DNA of 27,371 nt from Ophiothrix spiculata (taxonomy: Eukaryota > Echinodermata > Ophiuroidea > Amphilepidida > Ophiotrichidae): the NCBI GenBank assembly GCA_000969725.1, contig JXSR01S005446.1. One strand, 5' to 3'. Positions 1 through 9,061 of this stretch are shown piece by piece. Positions within the stretch are counted from its first letter, which is position 1; each line of letters opens with the position of its first letter. The translations under genes and the position numbers were made by a program. The notes beneath the pieces were generated by a model that saw only the letters and a list, made by a program, of their open reading frames with translations, had not been told where the DNA came from and made no database searches.

Positions 1-34
1 AATTCTAAAAGCATTCAACTAATCCAATCTCATC
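1..34. repeat. Duplicated internal fragment and breakpoint at window start
   Basis: Bases 1-34 are identical to 2315-2348, an internal part of unit 1, and then run straight into the phase-zero landmark of the unit. The corresponding places in units 2 and 3 (about 11720 and 20970) differ from this fragment by several bases, so the match is specific to unit 1. The normal unit-to-unit junction (9620-9645 and 18875-18900) has a different sequence to the left. Short shared text (catcc, tc) lies at the join. This is what a tandem duplication of about 2.3 kb (roughly 35-2348) or a deleted upstream unit would leave. An assembly error is the alternative. Confidence 0.75.
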
Positions 35-815
35 CTCATCTGTTTACGAGCCCATGAACATGTATACATTCTCTTCCTGCTCTATAACATGATGTAGAAT
101 TGTAAACATGTTCCATCTGATCTTGAAGACGTTTGTATGCAGGCATGCTCCCAGCCTACAACCATGGATTGATAACGCAATGGTTAAAGTAATGTTCATC
201 TCATTTTCATTAAGTTGTTTTGGTAGATCATGCAACCATTGTGGGCCTCCAAGTTGTGGAGATATCTTAAGGTTTTCTCTTATTCTCCTTAAGAAACGCA
301 GAGGCAATATATCAGATCGAAAGGGTTAACACTCAAATTTAGTAAAATCATAATACCTGCAAAATTCCTACTTTATAGAGGATCAGAAATTCACATCAGA
401 CATTTTGAGCATTACTCAATTCTACTGAATACTGTCACATCAACATTAAACAAGAAGATCGAAGGTTTTGCACAAGGCATGTAGAAACAAATCATAAAAG
501 CTAGTAGTTGATGCAAAGGTACACCTCCTGAGAATTAAATACAATACTACGATATTACACTATTATTGAAATGTGTTCCCTCTCCGTCATGTTTGCCCTT
601 GAACCCCGGAAGATCTGCCTGACATGAAGTCTAGATACTGTGAATATATTAATATATGCTTCAAACCATGCAAGAATAATCACAGTAACTTATTTTAATA
701 CCGGAACCACATAAAACATCAGTGAACATATATTACCATCTAAAAATAACCCCAGTCATTATTTAATTAAAAAAAATATCCTCTTCTTCGATGCATGGAT
801 GAACACGATACAATT

Positions 816-1003
816 ACACCATCATTGCAATCTTTAAGATTGGAAAATTTGTTTTAAAAGAGCACATCATAGCTTTTCCATTCTCAAATCAGAAACCGTG
901 AAATGTGATAACGGCGGAGTCATCTCGGTTAATCGCATTCGAGAGCACGCCTCAGTCAAATGAAAGATTGACCAATGTAAATGCAGATGTGTCTATACAT
1001 AGC
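816..1003. other. Near-invariant 188-bp block A, unit 1 copy
   Basis: This block has the same length in all three units and differs at one position only (T at 906, C at 10500 and 19755). The flanks differ every few tens of bases. The core around 897-950 holds several CpGs in an otherwise CpG-poor, AT-rich setting. On the plus strand a frame runs open for about 41 codons to a TGA, and the single difference is synonymous in it (TGT/TGC), but one site proves nothing. Best described as a candidate conserved noncoding element, promoter or small transcript. It may also simply have been homogenised by gene conversion. Confidence 0.6.
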
Positions 1004-1874
1004 ATGCCGTCCCTATTGCCATTTCGTACATGCCATGTGGGACACAGAAAGGGCAGCGCTCGGTTTATCAACTGTTTTTGAATGTACGCATTACCCAAAT
1101 GAACATATTAAACTACAGAGACAGGTGGAAATCTAATTGGAATTTGGTCTTAATTAAGACAACATTTGAGTGGAAATAAGGTATGAATTTGATACATGGG
1201 ACTTTATAATGAGAACTCTTATGTTGATGGGGCTTACGTGGAAGCTTACCTGAACCCACGTGACAGGATGATATGGATTACTAGAAATCCTTGATGTTGC
1301 CGCAGCTTCACCTGTTTCTAGATCAGTTGCAATTGATAAATAGATATCACGGTTATGAGATGCGCGATATTTTGTCAAGTATTTGTCTGCCTCATCACCA
1401 TTTTAACACCCTGGAAATTGTCCCATTTCTTAAGCTTATTACAGGTAAAAACAGAGAAAGTGCGACAAATTTTACATTATGTTATTTTAACTTCCCTCTC
1501 TTAAGTCACGATTTCTAATTTTCTTAATTACATTTCCATCTGAGCAAAGTGCCATCACTTGAGAGTTAATAGCCATACACCAGAGAAATAGAATATGGTC
1601 CATTATAAAATAACACCAATCGCAGAATGGTTATTTCATCTCGTATGTGACTCATGGTTTTTTTTTATAAAATAATATTGGGAATGAAAATATTCATTGT
1701 CAAATTAATGTCAAGTGCATATAAAATTGAAGGAATTGTGTGACCATGAAATGACAATACAAAACAGCACATGACAAGTAGCATACTATCTGACAGCCAT
1801 TTTGTTTCTGCTTCATTCAGTTTCTTCTTTTCTTGGCCAATCTCAAATATATTTTTTGTTTATGGTACTATTGT
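1004..1874. other. Unit 1 stretch with no gene found
   Basis: Ordinary repeat-unit sequence. Short frames at 1154-1378 (minus) and 1291-1518 (plus) are not kept in units 2 and 3. A moderately conserved run at about 1530-1660 (gagcaaagtgccatcactt and what follows) recurs at about 11120-11245 and 20370-20495 with few changes. No RNA gene or clear promoter was recognised. Confidence 0.6.
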
Positions 1875-1880
1875 CTTATT
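1875..1880. repeat. Target-site duplication, left copy (CTTATT)
   Basis: Direct repeat flanking the insert; the partner is at 2068-2073. Units 2 and 3 have a single similar site (cttaat, cataat). Confidence 0.5.
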
Positions 1881-2067
1881 TTTCAATTCATTCATTCAAT
1901 TTTATTTCCACAACAAATGCATAAAAAATATCAAAATCAAACAAAGATAAAATGCAATATACAACAAAAGCAGTGAACATGAAATGCAGTTATGGGGGAT
2001 ATTACGGGAAGGCCTGTGAGATGTATTACCCCTAAACAAAAGGGAAAATACGTTAAACAAAATAAAC
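1881..2067 (-). mobile_element. 5'-truncated LINE-like 3' end, unit 1 only
   Basis: This 187-bp segment is absent from the matching places in units 2 (about 11460) and 3 (about 20710), where the flanks join directly. It is bracketed by the direct repeat CTTATT (1875-1880 and 2068-2073), which fits a target-site duplication. Read on the minus strand it ends in GGAAATAAAATTGAATGAAT and further GAA/TGAA units. This is an AATAAA signal followed by a short tandem tail, the typical 3' end of a non-LTR retrotransposon. No coding part remains. A non-autonomous SINE that uses the same LINE tail is the alternative. Confidence 0.6.
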
Positions 2068-2073
2068 CTTATT
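2068..2073. repeat. Target-site duplication, right copy (CTTATT)
   Basis: Partner of 1875-1880. Confidence 0.5.
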
Positions 2074-2475
2074 GTATTTGTGTTGCACTATACAATTGGT
2101 GAAGAAAATGATACCTTTGCCCATGATTGAATAAAATTGTAGGGAATAAAAACATTTATATAATTGATAAATTACTACGGAAAAAATAATTTCATATCAA
2201 GAGCTTATTTGTTTATAATGAAATCCTTTATACCAACATAATGCAATATCATCATTTTACCTCTTTGATATGACGGAGGCATAGATTTTATCTCAAATAT
2301 CCAAGGTAATTTATAATTCTAAAAGCATTCAACTAATCCAATCTCATCAGCAAGGTGTTGTTTAGCAGCAAATTAAAGATCATATCAGCATCCATTTTGT
2401 CATCCTATTTCTATTATATTTCAAGAATCATCTGCATTGATTTTTCTTTCCTAATTGCCTCTCCTTCCTCCTCAG

Positions 2476-2552
2476 ACCACCTGATATATCAATGTTGCCA
2501 TCAAACTGCTATTGCCTGCCACAGTCACCTTTATGAGTGCACAATAAATGCA
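2476..2552 (+). other. Exon-like 77-bp block, unit 1 copy
   Basis: A strong 3' splice-site signal precedes it: ttcctaattg (branch-point-like ctaat), then a long pyrimidine tract ending cctcctcag just before 2476. A donor-like gca|GTAAGG follows at 2552/2553. All three units keep both signals and the exact 77-bp length (11869-11945, 21130-21206). One frame is open across it, starting after two bases, and gives a short His/Cys-containing peptide (about 25 codons). The other two frames are stopped. This could be a real exon of a spliced or non-coding transcript. No partner exon with comparable support was found on this strand, so the call is tentative. Confidence 0.3.
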
Positions 2553-2553
2553 G

Positions 2554-3479
2554 TAAGGCCATGGAATCATGAAAAATATCCCATGGCCAAAATCTCTTCC
2601 TTTTCCTTTTCATTCTTTCTCGGCGATTCCAATTCAATTACGCCACTGAACAGTTGGGGCAATCAATACCAATTGCTTATTTGGTAACTATCATTGATGT
2701 AAAAACAGTCTCCTCTCATGTGGGCCGAGTTCAAAAGCCTCAATTTAAATTGAAGTTTGAACTTGAGGCATACATTATCAGGAGATGAGGTTGATGTTCA
2801 ACATGGTATAAGTTTGCATAGTTGAGAATTGTAAAGCCGTGATGGGATGTAATTTGTCTATATAGTACGCAATGATGCTGTTACTTAATGTCATTGCCAT
2901 GCCTTAAAGTCAAAGTAAATGTATGTGTGTGCTCGATAGACTTAGTCAAAGAAAAAGCACATAGAACATGAAGCGAAAACAGACACAAAATAATAAACAA
3001 ATTCAATGACCAATATGCCGTCCTAGTCGAAAATGTAATAAAGTATTGAATATGGACAGCGCCAAGGGGCAAATGCGGTTGACAACAGAGAAAAACAAAT
3101 GGCCAAATTAACAAGAAAAATGCAAAGGCACATAATGTGACGAGTAGTTGTTGTTATTGAATACATTATTGTAAAAAGACGTAGATGCTCACAGGATTTT
3201 TTTCAGGCTACTGGAAAATAGCATGAATGAAGATAAGGAAAAATACACCACAAAAAGTAAACGTAAAATATTTTATGCAAATAAACCCTTCTAAATCTTT
3301 TATGATAGGATATTAAAACAAAGAACCCACAAAACTTAAAAGAACGGAAGTCACATTATGTCTCTGATCAAATAAAGAATAAAACAATTTCTTGAAACAT
3401 TTAATTTTAAGAAAACAAATGGGTATATTAATGTCTTTTAACTTAGAAACTTCCTCCTGTCATAAAAGCAACGACTTAA
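2554..3479. other. Unit 1 stretch with no gene found; one inverted repeat
   Basis: Holds a perfect 8-bp inverted repeat GGCCATGG ... CCATGGCC at about 2557-2588, kept in units 2 and 3. The minus-strand frame at 2881-3114 recurs in all copies but accumulates mostly amino-acid-changing differences, so it is not treated as a gene. Confidence 0.55.
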
Positions 3480-3746
3480 ATTTCTTATAAAAATCAGGAT
3501 TTAAAAATAGGTCTTATTATCAATAATGCATGGTATACTTTCTTTTTGATCCATTAGGATATGAAGCGAGAAAAAGATGGATAGTCTAAGTGACAAAGTC
3601 TTGAATATTGCATGCGTACGTGTGTGACAGACGATCTTGGAAAAACCTAGCCTATAAACTGTCTTGCAATATTTAGTACAGAAACAACAAGGCAACCTAC
3701 AAAAGAGCATTCTACATCAATATCAACCTGGAATTGGAGTATATCC
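3480..3746. other. Near-invariant block C, unit 1 copy (267 bp)
   Basis: One difference from the unit 3 copy over the whole 267 bp (A versus T in catggtatac/catggtattc). The unit 2 copy has two or three substitutions and a clean 22-bp deletion. The neighbouring sequence is clearly less conserved. A 69-codon minus-strand frame lies inside and is broken in unit 2. I regard that frame as a by-product of nucleotide conservation. It may be a regulatory element, a non-coding transcript or a conversion tract. Confidence 0.55.
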
Positions 3747-5123
3747 ATTTACCAGAAATTTGAGAAGTTTCATGAAATATCAATTTGACATAAGTCCATG
3801 ATATATCTTGTGTGTGTCTTCCCTACATTTATTATCTTTATCAGATGTGCTACATATTTTCTGTTTGAATAAATTGCCTCTAAATGTCTCTGTTTGATTT
3901 GTTCTCACAAAATTAATGGAGCTACTTATCATACTATTTGAAACAAGACATTTGTGGCTTTTCAGTACATATTTTGGAAAGAACCTTCGAACAATCACCA
4001 ATAGAAACTAATGGAACTACTTATCATACTAACTGAAACAAGACATTTATGGCTTTTCAGCACAGATTTGAGGGAGAAAGGTTTGAACCATCACCAATAG
4101 AAACTCACATGCACTTCCGACATCAAATTGATATTCTATACTAGTGTTGCTTAGCTGGTTATTAGCCACTGAACCTGTAACTTGAACAAGGATTTGAATA
4201 GATACTAAAATCACTTCTGTGTCTACAGTGATATCCAACTAAGTCTTGGTACAAGTACCCGACTCTGACAATATGGCAATGGTTAAAAACCATGCATTAT
4301 CCAACCTTAGAACACACAAGTCACAACTGATATCTTTACTCATTACCGCTAATCTTAACTGACTTCTACATGCAGCAGGCTAACCAAATTGCATTTACAA
4401 GTTAATTCTCCACAAAAGCCATTTAGTTTTAAGCAAGCAAGTCACATCTTATACAATGCCAGACAGACTGAGTCAATTCGCTAAAAACAACCCTATTTTC
4501 TGTCCACGTGTCTCTTATGATTTAACCCACTCTGCACAGTCCAATCTGCAATGCTTTGGTCAATATACGATAAAAGCAAATGGTGCACAGTTAAACGTGC
4601 GTAGAAAATCAATCAATCAATCAAAATCCAGGTACATTATCCCTGGTCAGTCCATTTAGGAAGGCTTACCTCGGCAAATTGAATGACAAGTTGGGCATTA
4701 ATTCTTGCTTTTTAAAAGTCTTGAAGACTTAATGACGGTACATAAAACACGTATAATTATTTGAAAACTGGACCTATAACTATGTACTATGTCTTACGAG
4801 TGACCGTCAAGTGTTTCGACTATCTTGAATCATAAAATCTAATGTGTGGGCAGTTTTTGCTAGCAACCTGTTCTGACGCAGTTATATTGTATTCATATTT
4901 TTATCATTTTCCTTCCTTTTTAATGGTTTTAAAAAGCTGAATATTTCATTGCTTCACTTAAGATGTTTGAATGCATTTGTCATACAATACGTTTCCTTGG
5001 ATATTCAATATCTGTTAATTTACTATTGATGGACATTTAAGTAAAAATGCCTTTACGATGGAAACAAAAATGTGTATATCAGAATATACCTCTTTTTTAT
5101 ATATTTTTATATTGCTGTCAAGG
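3747..5123. other. Unit 1 stretch with no gene found
   Basis: Ordinary repeat-unit sequence with many small indels between copies. A short run of aatc repeats lies at about 4608-4625 and is degraded in units 2 and 3. An older internal duplication is visible at about 3900-3990 and 4015-4110: both hold acttatcatact, gaaacaagacattt and ggcttttcag, followed by atcaccaatagaaact. No gene or RNA was recognised. Confidence 0.55.
3905..4110. repeat. Imperfect direct duplication inside unit 1
   Basis: The segment with acttatcatact, gaaacaagacattt, ggcttttcag and accaatagaaact (about 3923-4008) repeats directly at about 4018-4106. The matching regions of units 2 and 3 (13290-13385 and 22575-22670) hold it once, so the extra copy is specific to unit 1. 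Confidence 0.65.
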
Positions 5124-5157
5124 TGCCACTCATGTTTACTCAAATGCCACTCATGTT
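5124..5157. promoter_or_regulatory. Paired 13-mer TGCCACTCATGTT at 21-bp spacing, unit 1
   Basis: TGCCACTCATGTT occurs at 5124-5136 and 5145-5157, exactly 21 bp (two helical turns) apart. A third partial match, aaagtgcc, follows. The pair and its spacing recur at 14379/14400 and 23640/23661. This could be a double binding site; no factor is assigned. Confidence 0.4.
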
Positions 5158-6248
5158 AATACAAAGTGCCTAAATAATTGAAGTAAATTAAAAGCGGTAA
5201 TTAGTTCATTACGACTTGTATTTTTAAGACTTTAAATTAATCATGATTACTATGTACAATGAATTAATGTTTTTGGCAAATTGATGTATTCCGTTTCTCA
5301 ATTATGTATTCACTTGTTAATTCATGCTTAAGAAAAAACACATACAAACTAGTCAGACAAGACATTTGTGCTTAAATGCAAAAACTGGCTTATAATTCAT
5401 TACTACTACTAGGGAACATTTACAAAAAATCATGTTTCTAAGCCACAACCTCATTTTTTTCTGCCAGCCATAATATTCATTTAATATGATAGGCCTAATG
5501 AACTTGAAAATCTAGAACTGTAAAGTGATACCTGTCTAGCATGATCTATTACGGTTTGTCATAACACAAGTGCTTGCGAAACAAATAACATGATAATGAT
5601 GAACACCACTCATAATTGGAGCAGTCTCTGAGATATCGATAGATAAGGATATGGGGTTTCTGTTCAAGCATCAACAATAATCATAAATTAGTAAACACCT
5701 TTCTTAACAATGAAATATGCTCTCATCAAATATTCACAAAAATGAAAACAAATGCTTTTAAAACAAAACCAGCAACATAAACACCTGAACATAAACGTAA
5801 AACATTCTCTGCCATAACAACAATCAAGTTCTACCCTGACCACAATAAATAGCATTAACACTTTCAGAAACCTGTGCCTAATTGAACATGCCCAAACCTC
5901 AGCCCTTAGTCTCAACCTAATGACTTCCACACTCTAACATATTTTGAATTGATTTAAAGGGATATCGTTTTTTGTCTTGACTAATGTGTCTTACACTCAA
6001 TATTTACAATATCACAAATTTATCATATCTATACAAACTTTATCAGAGAAATTTCTATTTAATGTCACAAGCTCAATTTCATTTTGTGCTACCAGCGACA
6101 GCTATACATTCAATCATTTTGTGAGGACAAATGTTTCATGCAGTCAATTTTCCAAAACACCTCAGGAAAATTTTAAAACTTGACAAGGAGAAAAGCTTCA
6201 AAAAAATCAACTGCCATAAATTTAAAGTATTCCTAATGCACAGTTTAC
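5158..6248. other. Unit 1 stretch with no gene found; lacks about 70 bp seen in other units
   Basis: At about 6030-6050 this copy lacks roughly 70-75 bp that units 2 (about 15255-15330) and 3 (about 24955-25030) share. The minus-strand frame at 5688-5930 is conserved in part in the other units but interrupted there. No gene was recognised. Confidence 0.5.
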
Positions 6249-6395
6249 CTCAACTGTAATAACCAGCATAAACAAGAAAAACTAGCGGTTGATGAACCAT
6301 GTGAAACAGGTGAGACCATCTTCTTCATAGAAATGCAGTTATCAATGTATGCCGACACAGGCAGATGACACAATTCTACGCTACAACTAACTACA
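6249..6395 (-). other. Exon-like 147-bp block, unit 1 copy
   Basis: On the minus strand the block is preceded by gcattttctctctag (pyrimidine tract and AG) and followed by gag|GTAAAC. Its length is 147 bp, a multiple of three. Only one frame is open through it, entering after one base and leaving with two, so it would be a symmetric exon. The peptide is 48 residues with several Cys and Ser and matches no family I know. The unit 3 copy (25241-25387) keeps the length with three substitutions. The unit 2 copy has one extra base. Tentative: a chance open frame in a conserved block is also possible. Confidence 0.25.
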
Positions 6396-7827
6396 CTAGA
6401 GAGAAAATGCAGTAGAATATTATTAAGAGGAAATCTGTTCCTCACGGCTGCATAGGAACAAATCTAGAAAAAGAAGCTATAAACCCATAACCTTGTATCA
6501 TCTTATTTGACCATATCAAGATGGCTGCTATACATGATATTGATTTCATATGACAGTCTTTTTCAAAAGCCTCGGGTTATGAGTTAACAATTGACAAGTG
6601 TCCATGAAGACTGAGTAATAGACTAGCAGAAGTGACATTTTCACAGCCTTTTATCACGAAATGTCAAGAAATGCATTTATTATGAATTTCTATATATTCA
6701 TTTACGTTAAAACATAAACCTATTGTTCAGAAAATTAAATGCATAATTGCAATGACAAAAAAGCTAACCATAAAAAATATCCTTGATATTAACCATTACT
6801 AGATATCACAGTATCTGATGGCAAAGTTCAAATTCATACTACAAGAAGTAATATCTCTGACTTGTAGGAACAACCTCATCACTAATATCAGTGTAACATC
6901 AATATATCATATATATAAAGGAACTGTGGCAAAGAAATAGATATTATCTTCAAATCAGTCATTGTGTAACCGTGTAGCTTGTAAGTGGTTATGCAGTGAC
7001 TGTAATGTTTCATTAATCGTATCATCACTTTCGTTGGGGCTCAAATTGCTACTGGCTACACAACGCATCTTTCTAGTTCATTGTTCCTTCATAATACACA
7101 ACATCATTTATTCAAATTTTCATTTAAACAGGCAAAGAAGATTCTTTTGTAATTATTGGATAATTTGTTGCCCATTTGTGGATATATCTTCATCTTTCTT
7201 TTCAATTCAGACTTTTTTAGAAGTTACACATTTTCACTATTTGATACTCAGCCATGTTGAAAAAATTTGTAGCAATCAAAAATCTACATGCAATGCAGTA
7301 AATGCCCTTAAACTATTGACTTTTTATTTCCACAAAAAAATTGTTCAATTTCCCTGAAAATTACACTTCAATATCTGCCTTTTACTCAATGCTGAAAGTA
7401 CAATTTCCTTCTGATCGGTATCTTTGATAAAATGGAAGCTCTCCATCATATTATGACCTGATAACAAGTAATACTCCATAATCAATTTCATCAATATGCT
7501 AATTACTGCCGACTCAAAAGCATCTGGGCTTCTAATTTAAAATGTTCCTTCAGTTGCTTCCATACATTCTCCTGTAGGATAGCTTCTCTACAATTGACAT
7601 GCATTTCTCAGTGTTTTATAAGCCCATCCAATTTGGAAGTTTTTTCATCTTTATTATTGTACAAAAACCTTTTCCCCATGGAGTTGGATAAAACATACAT
7701 TTCAGGTTCTTCATGAAAATGTTAAGTTATCACAACTTATCTCAACCTGGCGGAATAAATCAGGATTTTTTGACCTATATTGCTTCATGAGATCTTACAT
7801 AGCCTCAATCTTTGTTCCAATTTCATA
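6396..7827. other. Unit 1 stretch with no gene found
   Basis: Contains a conserved run at about 6955-7090 (cattgtgtaaccgtgtagct onwards) that recurs at 16255-16385 and 26143-26275. Units 2 and 3 carry gtgactgccgtc just before it, which unit 1 lacks. Open frames occur on both strands there, but the differences between copies mostly change amino acids and stops appear in some copies. No gene is called. Confidence 0.5.
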
Positions 7828-7980
7828 CAATCTTATTTACTCTCTGCAAAAGCATTTTCCAAAGATGTGCAAAATGTCACAAATTCTTGCGTGCAGTGTT
7901 CAACAAATGCCGCATTAAGTGACATGATTCTGTCACTGATCACTTAGCCCGGGGCTATGAATACAAGTAGGCCTAGGATC
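7828..7980. other. Near-invariant block E with inverted repeat, unit 1
   Basis: 153 bp with two differences from 17111-17263. It includes the perfect inverted repeat AGTGACA-6-TGTCACT (7918-7937) and then tcactgatcactt, which allows a second, alternative pairing. Candidate regulatory or structured element. Unit 3 lost this part. Confidence 0.5.
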
Positions 7981-8214
7981 CATACAAGTCACTTTTTGAC
8001 ACCTTAGGAGTGAATCATTACCATATGTGAGATGTGTGCATCCATTGCTAGCTCAATGATATCAGCACTTCTTTTCTCAGCTTGGTTTGAGCAGAAAAGA
8101 TTGAGGCAATTTTGCAACGTGATTAGTAATTCTATGCAACCAGTTAAATTAAGAAAAAATCCAAGACTTTAGGAAAACACGGATAGATTGAGGAAGAGAG
8201 AACTTGCACAATTT

Positions 8215-8570
8215 AAGAGTATAAACTGAAGTGCTAGCATTGAAAAGACACATTTTTAGTTTATAAGTATTATTTATAAAATAAAATTGGACTGAACCTC
8301 AACCCCCACAAAAAAAGGAGGTGCATTTATATTTAAAAATGTTACCACATATTATAAACCAGTGTCATCTATTAAACAACTATCAAATCTGTGAGTAAAA
8401 TGATTGATACCTGATCACATAAAATATTAAAATCATTTTAATCATGTAAAAAAAATTTGGTAAGAGATACATTTTTAGTAATCAATTGGAAAGCTAACTC
8501 CATATGTTTACCAAGCACCGTAGCATGTTTACTTTTAATACATCCACTTCCTTGATAAAGCACTTCTCTT
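8215..8570. other. Diverged tract between units 1 and 2
   Basis: Compared with 17540-17830 this part is only loosely alignable, with many substitutions and indels, while both flanks are highly similar. No gene was seen. It suggests a tract of different ancestry, or loss of homogenisation. Confidence 0.6.
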
Positions 8571-8603
8571 GTTACCACTAACCATTACCTATTACAACAA
8601 CCG

Positions 8604-8620
8604 GTTCATAAAATATGAAC
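8604..8620. promoter_or_regulatory. Perfect inverted repeat GTTCATA-AAA-TATGAAC, unit 1
   Basis: Seven-bp arms with a 3-bp spacer. The copy at 17861-17877 is identical, inside a well conserved stretch running to gtcacacgttctgcggtgaa. It could be a dimeric binding site. Confidence 0.4.
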
Positions 8621-8940
8621 TATCCAGTTTCAACAATTATTTACTCGTCACACGTTCTGCGGTGAACGGTGGTCAATCACATCTGTACAAAAAACACAAT
8701 CCTTCTCTTGCTGTCATGTAGACTTCAAGGCATATATAATGCCATGCACAGGCAAATATGCCCATCGGCTACAAATATTGATTGATAAATATACCTAAAG
8801 AAGCTAGTCTTAATTCATAGAATCAAAAATATCAGCAAACAACGATTGCAATAAATGCTAGCAAGATCTATTTCATTTGATATTTACTCGACAACTTTCT
8901 CATTCAATATCTCAATATTCCCTTCAATAAAAATTCAATT

Positions 8941-9061
8941 GTGAAAAGTATATCAAGAAAAGTAGAAAATAAAGTGCTCTAAATGGCTGCATTTAATTTA
9001 TTTACAGCTACTTGCCACTAGCATTAATCAGTGTTCTTATAATTTGCTATAAGAAATCCTC
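8941..9061. other. Invariant 121-bp block F, unit 1
   Basis: Identical over 121 bp to 18207-18327. It includes the inverted repeat CTTATA-6-TATAAG near its end. No coding frame was recognised. Unit 3 lacks this part because of the element at 26628. Confidence 0.5.

Noticed and set aside
44-307. 87-codon minus-strand frame, partly shared with 9650-9841
   Set aside because: The shared part gains amino-acid-changing differences between units 1 and 2 and is broken by indels in unit 3. No domain was recognised.
2355-2687. 110-codon plus-strand frame with shorter relatives in units 2 and 3
   Set aside because: The start differs in each unit and unit 3 shifts frame at the end. The frame runs through a strong pyrimidine-tract acceptor signal. 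Only the 77-bp exon-like core is reported.
2881-3114. 77-codon hydrophobic minus-strand frame recurring at 12274 and 21536
   Set aside because: Most differences between units 1 and 3 change the amino acid and unit 2 has indels, so there is no sign of protein-level selection.
3501-3710. 69-codon minus-strand frame nearly identical at 22158
   Set aside because: Conserved because the DNA block is conserved. Unit 2 destroys it with a 22-bp loss while the rest of the block stays intact.
4608-4625. Microsatellite of aatc units
   Set aside because: Only about four units and degraded in the other copies. Too short to list as its own feature.
6962-7357. 131-codon plus-strand frame and the opposing minus-strand frame at 16178-16402
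   Set aside because: Broken or shortened in other units, with mostly amino-acid-changing differences and no domain pattern.
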